Assembly: GCF_021502675.1 (NCBI RefSeq)
Contig: NZ_JAKFHA010000004.1
Location: 319,838-383,837, forward strand
DNA from: Yinghuangia soli
GTDB taxonomy: Bacteria > Actinomycetota > Actinomycetes > Streptomycetales > Streptomycetaceae
Direction of reading: 5' to 3'
DNA: 64,000 nt
Positions 57,487-64,000 of this stretch are shown here, piece by piece. Made by a program: the position numbers and the translations under genes. The notes under the pieces were generated by a model, which ran no database searches, was not told the DNA's origin, and saw only the letters and a program-made list of their open reading frames with translations. Position 1 is the first letter of the stretch, and each line of letters begins with the position of its first letter.

Positions 57487-58845
57487 ATGAGCGAACCGAC
57501 GGGCGGGGCCGGCGACCAGGCGGCGGACACGTCACCGAAGAAGACCGGAGGACGGCGCGCCACCGAGGCGGCCACCGCGGCAGCCGGACCTGCGGCGGGC
57601 GGAAAGCCCCGCGCGGCGGCGAAGACCACGGCCCGGAACAACGCGAAGGCCCCGGTCAAGGCACCGGCGAAGGCCGCAGGCAAGAACACGGCCAAGAGTG
57701 CGGCCAAGAGCCCGGGCAAGACCGCGGCCAAGACTGCGGCGCGCAGAACGCCCGAGGAACCGGCCGTCACCGCCGCCGACGTGCGCTCCGCGGCCCTCGG
57801 CGCCGCGCACCCGCCGCTGTCCGTCCCCATCACCGGTGCCGACGTGGTCCGCATCGCGGGCGTCTCCCGGGCGACCGTCTCGTACGCGATGAACGACACC
57901 GCGGACGCCCGGATCCCCGAGGAGACCCGGCGCCGGGTCCGCGACATCGCCCGCGAACTCGGGTACGAGCCGCGCTCCGACGCCCGTTCGCTGCGCCGCG
58001 GCCGCACCGACCTCATCGTGCTGCCGACGTACACGATCCCGTTCGGCCGGCTGCTCACCGACTTCGTCGACGGCCTGGCCCGCGAACTCCACAAGCTCGG
58101 CCACACCCTCATCACCTACGGCGACCCGGATGCGAACCCCGTGGCGGCGGCCCGCTCCTGGGCCGCGCTGCGCCCGGCCGCGGTCATCGTGATGCCCGCG
58201 CGCCTCACCCCGGAATCGACCGGCTACCTGACCGCACGCGGCATTTCCGTCGTCGCGCTCGGCTGGGGCACCGACGAACTGCCCGGCACGTCGCTGGTCC
58301 TGGTCGGCGAGACGGACCGGGCCGGGTTCGTCGCCGCCGAACACTTCATCGCGTCCGGGCGCCGCGACATCGCGGTGATCGTGCCGTACGAGGAGCACGC
58401 CTCCGGCGCCGGCCTCGCGGCCCTCGGCCGCGGGCGCCTGGCCGGCGTCGAGGAGGCCGTGGCCGCCGCACCGCACCCGGTCCGCGTGCGGGTCGTGGAG
58501 ATGGCCGAAACCCCCGCCGACGCCGCCCGCGTGGTCGCCTCCTGGCCGCCCGGGGACCGCCCCGACGCGGTGTTCGGCTACAACGACGAGTACGGCGCCC
58601 TCCTGCTCGGCGCGCTGCACGACGCGGGCATCCGGGTCCCCGACGAGATCGCCCTGGTCGGCACCGACGACCTGCCGCTGTGCGAGATGGTCCGCCCGCG
58701 GCTCACCTCGGTCGGCTTCACGTTCTCGGTGCCGATGGCGCGCATCGCGCAGCGCATCGCCGACGCGGTCAAGGAAGCCCCGCGCACCGACGGCGAGCGC
58801 CTGACCATCTGGCACCCGACCTTCCGCGGCCGCGACTCGGCCTGA
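57487..58845 (+). CDS. LacI family regulator with an H1-like N-terminal extension
   Basis: A 452-aa protein. The first 95 or so residues are Ala/Lys/Thr-rich (AKTAARNNAK, KAPAKAAGKN, KSAAKSPGKT), like a histone H1 tail and unusual for LacI. Then follows a LacI helix-turn-helix (TGADVVRIAGVSRATVSYAMND) and a periplasmic-binding-protein-like sensor with GYNDEYGALLLGALHDAGIRVPDEIALVGTDD. It senses a sugar or other small molecule. ATG 57487 is preceded by CAGAAT 6 bases away and no Shine-Dalgarno sequence. It is divergent from the alpha/beta hydrolase. Confidence 0.88.
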   Translation: MSEPTGGAGDQAADTSPKKTGGRRATEAATAAAGPAAGGKPRAAAKTTARNNAKAPVKAPAKAAGKNTAKSAAKSPGKTAAKTAARRTPEEPAVTAADVRSAALGAAHPPLSVPITGADVVRIAGVSRATVSYAMNDTADARIPEETRRRVRDIARELGYEPRSDARSLRRGRTDLIVLPTYTIPFGRLLTDFVDGLARELHKLGHTLITYGDPDANPVAAARSWAALRPAAVIVMPARLTPESTGYLTARGISVVALGWGTDELPGTSLVLVGETDRAGFVAAEHFIASGRRDIAVIVPYEEHASGAGLAALGRGRLAGVEEAVAAAPHPVRVRVVEMAETPADAARVVASWPPGDRPDAVFGYNDEYGALLLGALHDAGIRVPDEIALVGTDDLPLCEMVRPRLTSVGFTFSVPMARIAQRIADAVKEAPRTDGERLTIWHPTFRGRDSA

Positions 58846-58863
58846 CCGCCCGCCGCGGGCGGT

Positions 58864-58947
58864 ACGGACCGCACCGCACGGACCGCACCGCACGGACCGC
58901 ACCGCACGGACCGCACCGCACGGACCGCACCGCACGGACCGCACAGC
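58864..58947. repeat. 14-bp tandem repeat, about six copies
   Basis: Units of ACGGACCGCACCGC repeat five times perfectly from 58864 to 58933, with a sixth carrying a change (58934-58947). It lies between the LacI and YjbQ genes and may be a variable-number locus. Confidence 0.95.
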
Positions 58948-59016
58948 GGGACGACACGACCGGGCGGCGCCGGCGCAACACCCCGGCGCCGCCCGGTGCC
59001 ACGAGAAGATGTCCCC

Positions 59017-59439
59017 ATGGCCGACGCATTCACCACCCGGGTCCTCGACATCCGCACCGGCACGACCGAGACGGTGTACGACCTGACCGCCGACATCGAC
59101 GCGTTCCTGCGCGAGGCGGCCCCGGGCCGCGACGGCCTGCTCAACGTCTTCACCCCGCACGCCACCGCGGGCCTCGCCGTCATCGAGACCGGCGCGGGCA
59201 GCGACGAGGACTTGTTGGCCGCGCTGCGCGACCTGCTCCCCGCCGACGACCGCTGGCGGCACCGCCACGGCAGCGCGGGCCACGGCCGCGACCACGTCCT
59301 CCCGGCGTTCGTACCCCCGCACGCGACCCTGCCCGTCCTCGGCGGCAGCCTCGAACTGGGCACCTGGCAATCGGTCGTCCTGGTCGACACCAACCGCGAC
59401 AACCCGAACCGCCAGGTCCGCCTCTCCTTCCTCGGCTGA
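59017..59439 (+). CDS. YjbQ/UPF0047 family protein
   Basis: A 140-aa YjbQ-like protein. VFTPHATAGLAVIETG and DDRWRHRHGSAGHGRDHVLPAFV hold the conserved His residues, and LGTWQSVVLVDTNRDNPNRQV closes it. The family has been reported to have weak thiamine phosphate synthase activity but its true role is unsettled. ATG 59017 is preceded by a GAAGAT 6 bases away, another possible leaderless start. Confidence 0.87.
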   Translation: MADAFTTRVLDIRTGTTETVYDLTADIDAFLREAAPGRDGLLNVFTPHATAGLAVIETGAGSDEDLLAALRDLLPADDRWRHRHGSAGHGRDHVLPAFVPPHATLPVLGGSLELGTWQSVVLVDTNRDNPNRQVRLSFLG

Positions 59440-59713
59440 CCCCTGCCCCGCGCTCCCGCCCCCCGCGCTCCCGCAAAACTGCGTGAGCTGGTCCGCCGCT
59501 ACCCGGTGCCAGGGTGGCGGTACGCGAATCTCGTCGGCGCGGGCGGCGTTCGCGGCGGCCCGATTTCGGCTGCGACCAGCGGTCGGAAGCCTTCGCGCGT
59601 TGGTGGTCGAAGCGCGCGATCCGTGGCGCGGGCTGCGGGTGCGCGGGGGCTGATCGCCATCGACAATGGGCACATGACCTGCGCGCATGCCGTCTCTGCC
59701 CGGTGCGGGACCC

Positions 59714-60865
59714 ATGTCTTCCGGTGAGTTCGTCTGCGTGCGCTGCGTCGGGGATCCGGGGTTGGCCGCGGTTCTGCGGAAGGCGGTCGTGCCGGGGGTG
59801 CGGTGCAGTTTCTGCGGTCGGGTCGATGCGGCGGCCCTCGAGGTGCTTGTTGCCGCGTTCACGGAAGGCGTCCGCCGCGACTACCGTGACGCGGCGAACG
59901 GCGAGGCGGGTGCCACCCGTTCGGCGGATGCGCACGGCACTGCGGACCTGCTTGCCGGGCCCTTCGCCGGTGCCCTGACCGGTCCAGGTCTGTCCGGGGC
60001 CGTCGTGCGGGCCCTCGGCAACCATGCCTGGGTACGCCGCGATGCGGGCGCGGTCCCGCGGGACGTCGCGCTGATGAGCAGTTGGCAGAGCTTCAGCCAC
60101 ATCGTCCGGCACCGCATCCGCTACGTGTTCTGGAAGCGCACCGCGGTCGCCGACGCCGAGGTGCTGCGCGCCGGGGAGATCCCGCCCGCGCTGATCCTGC
60201 GCGAGATCGGCGCGATCATCGCCGACCTCGGGCTGGTCCGGACCCTGGCCCCGGACGAACCGCTGTGGCGGGCCCGCGTCCACCCGGCCGGAGCGGACGT
60301 CGGCAGCGCGGCCGCGCTCGGCACCCTGCCGGTGGGGCTCAGCACCCGCTCGAACCGTATGAACCCGGCCGGGATCCCGATGTTCTACGCCGCCGACTCC
60401 GCGGACACGGCGTACCAGGAGGCCGTGGGGGAGCGCGGTGCCGGGACGGAGATGACGCTCGGTGCGTTCCGGGTGTCGCGTCCGGCCCGCATCGTCGACT
60501 TCACCGACCTGCCGCCGGTGCCGTCGCCGTTCGACCCGCAGCAGGGGCACCTGCGGCGCTGCGTGGCGTTCCTGCACGACTTCGTCGCCGACCTGGGCCA
60601 GGAAGTCAGCCCGCGGTACGTCGAGATCGACTACGTGCCGACCCAGGTCGTCACCGAGTTCCTGCTGCACGCCTGGGACCCGGGGCAGCGGATCGACGGC
60701 CTGGCGTACCGCTCGGTGCGCACCGGAGGGGTGTGCGTGGTGCTCGATGTGGGCGCCGAGGACTGCGTGGCGCCGGACGACGCCCGCCTCGCCGGCCCGG
60801 AAGCGGACGGCGGGCGCCTGCGCCTGGTGCTCGATCCCGAGACGGTCCGGCTTGCCGCCGAGTGA
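59714..60865 (+). CDS. RES domain protein with N-terminal zinc finger
   Basis: A 383-aa protein. The N-terminus has a two-CxxC zinc knuckle (Cys8, Cys11, Cys31, Cys34) and a helical linker, as in HEPN/RES N-terminal domain proteins. The C-terminal RES domain starts near residue 190: PLWRARVHP, LSTRSNRMNPAGIPMFYAADSADTAYQEAV with the expected Arg, Tyr and Glu positions. RES enzymes are NAD phosphorylases/glycohydrolases and usually act as toxins with an Xre-type antitoxin. No antitoxin is seen next to it. The ATG at 59714 is tentative; an in-frame start at 59687 is possible. Confidence 0.82.
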   Translation: MSSGEFVCVRCVGDPGLAAVLRKAVVPGVRCSFCGRVDAAALEVLVAAFTEGVRRDYRDAANGEAGATRSADAHGTADLLAGPFAGALTGPGLSGAVVRALGNHAWVRRDAGAVPRDVALMSSWQSFSHIVRHRIRYVFWKRTAVADAEVLRAGEIPPALILREIGAIIADLGLVRTLAPDEPLWRARVHPAGADVGSAAALGTLPVGLSTRSNRMNPAGIPMFYAADSADTAYQEAVGERGAGTEMTLGAFRVSRPARIVDFTDLPPVPSPFDPQQGHLRRCVAFLHDFVADLGQEVSPRYVEIDYVPTQVVTEFLLHAWDPGQRIDGLAYRSVRTGGVCVVLDVGAEDCVAPDDARLAGPEADGGRLRLVLDPETVRLAAE

Positions 60866-60978
60866 TGGTCCGGCGCCCGCTCGCCATGCTTGGCAAAAGT
60901 TGACGAAGCGGACTTGGAATCTGGGCATAACCCGCCGAAGGGATCGTCGTTAGACCATCCGTGGGCGGGTGGAACATG

Positions 60979-61123
60979 GTGATGATCGGGCCGGTCGACG
61001 GACTGGCGAGGCTCCTGCACAGCCTCGCCGAGTCCGGCGACGTGGTGGAAGCCGATCCCATCCTCGTCGACGGCGACGATCCCACCCACGGGTCATGCGC
61101 GATCCGCATGGCCGCCGGCGGCG
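60979..61123 (+). pseudogene. Possible remnant of an acyl-CoA synthetase ATP-grasp domain
   Basis: The frame from GTG 60979 encodes DGLARLLHSLAESGDVVEADPILVDGDD and a following AIRMA, which resembles the C-terminal end of the ATP-grasp domain of NDP-forming acyl-CoA synthetases (the ELDLNPVLV-DARVRL pattern). Nothing else of such an enzyme is nearby. It may be a fragment left after deletion; weak. Confidence 0.3.
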
Positions 61124-61258
61124 GGCCGCAGCCGTGCCGCAGTGAGAAACGCCGGGGTTCCCCTACCGGACTCCTCGCCGGCCTGGTCGATCTCGTGCGG
61201 CACACCCGCGGCGGGGCCCGCCGCCGGCCGGGCCCGGGACGGTTCGCTTCCGTGTCCG

Positions 61259-61294
61259 CCGCAGCCGCAGCCGCAACCGCAGCCGCAACCGCAG
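61259..61294. repeat. Hexamer tandem repeat
   Basis: Six tandem copies of CCGCAR lie 20 bases beyond the stop of the GlxA-type regulator gene. No function seen. Confidence 0.85.
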
Positions 61295-61313
61295 TCGTCG
61301 CAGCGGGGGCCGC

Positions 61314-62279
61314 TCAGGCAGCCGTGCGGAACGTGCTCCGGTACGCCGACGGCGACACCCCGATCGATGCCGTCATGTGCTGCCGCAGCGACGCCGCCGT
61401 GCCGAATCCGGCCTCGCCCGCGATCCGGTCCACCGACAGGTCCGTGGTCTCCAGCAGCCGCCGCGCATGGTCGACGCGCTGCTGCACCAGCCACTGGCCC
61501 GGCGTCAGCCCCACCTCGTCGCGGAACCGGCGCGTGAACGTCCGCACGCTCATCCGGGCGTGCGCCGCCAACTCGGCCAGTGTCAGCGGCCGGTGCAGCT
61601 CGCCGAGGGCCCAGGCGCGGGTGGCCGCGGTGCCGGCGTCGGACGGCTCCGGCACCGGGCGTTCGATGAACTGCGCCTGGCCGCCCTCGCGCCACGGCGG
61701 CACCACGCAGCGCCGGGCGACATGGTTGGCCGCCCGGGTGCCGTGGTCGCGCCGGATCAGGTGCATGCACAGGTCGATGCCGGCCGCCACGCCTGCCGCG
61801 GTCAGCACGTCGCCCTCGTCGATGAACAGCACCCCCGGATCGACCTCGATGGCCGGGAACATCCGCTGGAAGTGCGGGGCTTCGTTCCAATGCGTGGTGG
61901 CGCGGCGGCCGTCGAGCAGGCCCGCGGCGGCCAGCACGTACGACGCCGTGCAGATCGACACGATGCGGGTGCCCGGGCGAAGGAGAGCGAGTGCGTCGGC
62001 GAGCGGCTGCGGCAGCCAGTCGCGTTCGCCGTCCTCGCCCGGCCCGCACGCGAACGGCGGGATGACGAGGGTGTCCGCGGTCGCCAGCAGTTGTGCGGAG
62101 TGCTCGACGGAGACCGAGAAGTCGGCGCTGGTGCGCACCGGGCCGCCGTCGAGGCTGCAGGTCAGCACCTCGTACAGGGGCTTGCCGCGGTCGTCCTCGG
62201 CGGTGCCGAAGATGCGCACGGGGATGCTCAGTTCGAACGGATAGACGCCTTCGAGGGCCAGGACCACGACACGATGCAT
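61314..62279 (-). CDS. GlxA family (DJ-1/AraC fusion) transcriptional regulator
   Basis: A 321-aa regulator. Residues 1-195 are a DJ-1/PfpI-like glutamine-amidotransferase fold with the nucleophile-elbow Cys110 in IVSICTASYVLAAAG; the C-terminal part is an AraC double helix-turn-helix (LAELAAHARMSVRTFTRRFRDEVGLTPGQWLVQQRV, IAGEAGFGTAASLRQHM). GlxA-type proteins often regulate nitrogen or amine catabolism. AAGGAT lies 6 bases before the ATG at 62279. Divergent from the quinone oxidoreductase gene, a likely target. Confidence 0.92.
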   Translation of the reverse strand: MHRVVVLALEGVYPFELSIPVRIFGTAEDDRGKPLYEVLTCSLDGGPVRTSADFSVSVEHSAQLLATADTLVIPPFACGPGEDGERDWLPQPLADALALLRPGTRIVSICTASYVLAAAGLLDGRRATTHWNEAPHFQRMFPAIEVDPGVLFIDEGDVLTAAGVAAGIDLCMHLIRRDHGTRAANHVARRCVVPPWREGGQAQFIERPVPEPSDAGTAATRAWALGELHRPLTLAELAAHARMSVRTFTRRFRDEVGLTPGQWLVQQRVDHARRLLETTDLSVDRIAGEAGFGTAASLRQHMTASIGVSPSAYRSTFRTAA

Positions 62280-62463
62280 GGCCGGATCCTTGCACATCTT
62301 GGCCATCGGGCCACTCGATGCGCGGACCGCCGCCGGGCAGAGTCGATCACGTGAGCAAGCGGGAGCCGCCCGGCCCCGCCCCGGACAGCCGGTCCCGAGC
62401 CGGCGCCCGCACCCGCGAGACGACTTGCCGGCCCGCACGCCGGCCCAGTGGAGGAGAAGACAC

Positions 62464-63423
62464 ATGCGCGCCATCGCCCAGGACGTTTTCGGCGGCCCCG
62501 AGGTACTCAAGGTCGTCGAGACCGAGCGTCCCGAGCCCGGCATCTCCGAGGTCCTCGTCCGCGTGCACGCCGCCGGGGTGAACCCGACCGATTACTGGCA
62601 CCGCCAGACCGGCGGCCTGCTCGGCGACACCCCGGTACGGCTCGGCTGGGACGTCTCCGGCGTCGTCGAGGCGGTCGGCCTGGGCGTCTCGGCCTTCCGG
62701 CCCGGCGACGAGGTGTACGGCATGCCGCGGCTGCCGCAGGCCGCCGGGACGTACGCCGAGTACGTCGTCTCCCCGGCCCGCCACCTGGCCCGCAAGCCGG
62801 CCGGCCTGGACCACGTCGAGGCGGCCGCGCTGCCGCTCGCCGCGCTGACCGCCTGGCAGGCCCTGGTCGACGCCGCCGACGTGCAGCCCGGGCAGCGCGT
62901 CCTCGTGCACGCTGCGGCGGGCGGGGTGGGCCACCTGGCCGTGCAGATCGCCAAGGCGCGCGGCGCGTACGTGATCGGCACCGCGCGGGCCGCCAAGCAC
63001 GCGTTCCTGCACGGCCTTGGCGCCGACGAGGTGATCGACTACACCGCGGCCGACTTCGCCGAGGCGGTCCGCGACATCGACGTGGTGCTGGACACCATTG
63101 GCGGCGAGTACGGGCCGCGCTCGCTGCGTACGCTGCGCCCGGGCGGGATCGTGGTCTCGCTCGCCTCCCCGGCCGAGGCCGCGCTGGCGGAGGTGGCCGA
63201 ACAGCAGGGCAAGCGGGCGCAGTTCGTGATCGTCGAACCGGACCGCGCGGGCCTGCAGGAGATCACCGCGCTGGTCGAGTCGGGCCGCCTGCGGGTCGCG
63301 GTGGAGACGGTACTGCCGTTCGAGGAGGCGGCCAAGGCCCACGAGATCGGCCAAGGCGGCCGCGTGGCAGGGAAGATCGTGCTGACGGTGACCCACCGCG
63401 CGGCGTGCCGACTCAGCGCGTGA
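62464..63423 (+). CDS. NADP-dependent quinone/alkenal oxidoreductase
   Basis: A 319-aa zinc-free medium-chain reductase. VNPTDYWHRQTGGL and LGWDVSGVVEAVGLGV are in the GroES-like part; VHAAAGGVGHLAVQIAKARGAYVIGTA is the NADPH site; the enzyme ends with FEEAAKAHEIGQGGRVAGKIVLTV. It reduces quinones or alpha,beta-unsaturated carbonyls. GGAGGAGAAG precedes the ATG at 62464. Divergent from a GlxA-type regulator. Confidence 0.9.
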   Translation: MRAIAQDVFGGPEVLKVVETERPEPGISEVLVRVHAAGVNPTDYWHRQTGGLLGDTPVRLGWDVSGVVEAVGLGVSAFRPGDEVYGMPRLPQAAGTYAEYVVSPARHLARKPAGLDHVEAAALPLAALTAWQALVDAADVQPGQRVLVHAAAGGVGHLAVQIAKARGAYVIGTARAAKHAFLHGLGADEVIDYTAADFAEAVRDIDVVLDTIGGEYGPRSLRTLRPGGIVVSLASPAEAALAEVAEQQGKRAQFVIVEPDRAGLQEITALVESGRLRVAVETVLPFEEAAKAHEIGQGGRVAGKIVLTVTHRAACRLSA

Positions 63424-63511
63424 CGGGCCAGGGGCGTGTGGGGGAAGGCGCGACGGGACAGGGAGCCTCGGCAGCAGCCCCGCCCGATACCGCCCTCCCG
63501 CAGCAACGCGA

Positions 63512-63557
63512 CCGCCGCGCAGCCCCGGCTCCCCCGCGGCCGGGGCTGCGCGGGCGG
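63512..63557. terminator. Long hairpin after the oxidoreductase
   Basis: Arms 63512-63528 and 63540-63557 pair over 17 positions with a one-base bulge. It lies between the convergent oxidoreductase and NIPSNAP-like genes. Confidence 0.7.
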
Positions 63558-63675
63558 CCGGAGGACCGCAGGATGCGGCAGTGCTCGCTGCCCAGCGGTC
63601 CGGGCCACCCGCGCGGCCCCGCTCCACCCGTCCCGGCCCGCGGCCGTTCCGGAGCCCTGTTGCGCCGTCCCCGTG

Positions 63676-64000
63676 TCAGAGCGCGGAGCCGGCTTCGCCT
63701 TGGACCGGTGCCAGGCGGAACGTCTGAGTCTCACGGCGCAGGTCCGCCGTGTCCGCGAAGTACGCCCGGGCCTCGCGCGAGGCGACCCATGGGTCCTCGT
63801 CCACGCGTTCGTGCGCGGTGAACCACACGAACGCGTCCGCCTCCGTACGCACCGGCAGCCGCGGGAAGTTGTTGACCGCCCGGGTGGTCCGCAGCGCGGC
63901 CAGCGGCGGCGTCCCCGTGCTCGCCAGCACCGGCCTGATGCGCAGTTCGAACGCCGCCTCGAACTCGTCCGGGTCGACCGGGTAGACGATCGTCGCGACG
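63676..64000 (-). CDS. NIPSNAP family protein (start beyond the window)
   Basis: The frame stays open to the window edge, giving at least 107 residues: VATIVYPVDPDEFEAAFELR followed by the ferredoxin-like NIPSNAP pattern with VNNFPRLPVRTEADAFVWFTAHERVDEDPW. The C-terminus is ETQTFRLAPVQ. It is partial at its 5' end. Family members are small dimeric alpha-beta proteins, often next to dehydrogenases; the function is unknown. Confidence 0.7.
   Translation of the reverse strand, partial: VATIVYPVDPDEFEAAFELRIRPVLASTGTPPLAALRTTRAVNNFPRLPVRTEADAFVWFTAHERVDEDPWVASREARAYFADTADLRRETQTFRLAPVQGEAGSAL

Noticed and set aside
58864-58947. CRISPR-like array
   Set aside because: The 14-bp units are contiguous with no spacers, so this is a simple tandem repeat.

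Overview
The window is typical high-GC actinomycete chromosome: very strong G/C at third codon positions, frequent GTG starts, many 4-bp stop/start overlaps, a DUF574-type S-adenosyl methyltransferase, and an abundance of TetR, HxlR, IclR, GntR, LacI and AraC regulators. It most resembles Streptomyces and its relatives (Yinghuangia or Embleya would fit), but nothing here fixes the genus. I see no rRNA, tRNA, CRISPR array or intact insertion sequence.

Layout. 0-10 kb: a minus-strand oxidative block (saccharopine-dehydrogenase-like reductase, luciferase-like monooxygenase, aldo/keto reductase, alpha/beta hydrolase, SDR, Baeyer-Villiger-type monooxygenase) with a divergent TetR regulator, then a UBP zinc finger protein and a CaiB-type CoA transferase. 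SDR, monooxygenase and hydrolase together make a plausible alcohol-ketone-ester-acid route. 10-23 kb: a winged-helix protein, a thioesterase, a glutamine-synthetase-like ligase, an SGNH hydrolase, a methyltransferase, a large membrane protein with a PLC-like domain, a GH3 C-terminal-domain protein, a lipoprotein, a sugar nucleotidyltransferase facing a DegT-family enzyme whose PLP lysine is replaced by histidine, and an aldo/keto reductase-GntR pair. 23-31 kb: a divergent catabolic cluster (TPP enzyme and enoyl-CoA hydratase to the left; aldehyde dehydrogenase, unknown protein, amidohydrolase and a fused acyl-CoA dehydrogenase to the right). 31-46.7 kb: mostly single housekeeping or accessory genes (GNAT, phosphoesterase, AraC, RpiB-like, CPH-type copper ATPase, HIT, MFS plus TetR, SDR, DinB, VOC, thioesterase plus HxlR, lipoprotein, amidohydrolase).

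46.7-53.7 kb is different: looser spacing, somewhat less extreme base composition, and uncharacterised genes. It holds a 33-aa/60-aa translationally coupled pair, a 402-aa orphan, a NUDIX hydrolase, and the most interesting locus in the window: a Trypco1 (CU044_2847-like) protein followed by a 983-aa protein that joins an intact trypsin-like protease, a P-loop STAND-like NTPase and a TPR-like helical tail. That domain pairing is known from predicted NTP-dependent conflict (immunity or cell-death) systems.

53.7-64 kb: IclR-RidA, an HxlR regulator divergent from a quinone oxidoreductase, a LacI regulator with a histone-H1-like tail divergent from an alpha/beta hydrolase, a YjbQ protein, a zinc-finger RES-domain protein (NAD-degrading toxin family), a GlxA-type regulator divergent from a second quinone oxidoreductase, and a NIPSNAP-like gene cut by the window end.

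A recurring feature is a TAnnnT-like -10 box ending about 6-8 bases before a start codon with no Shine-Dalgarno sequence, which suggests leaderless transcripts for about a dozen genes. Perfect hairpins serve as probable terminators in many gene ends. All functions are inferred from sequence patterns; no search could be run.
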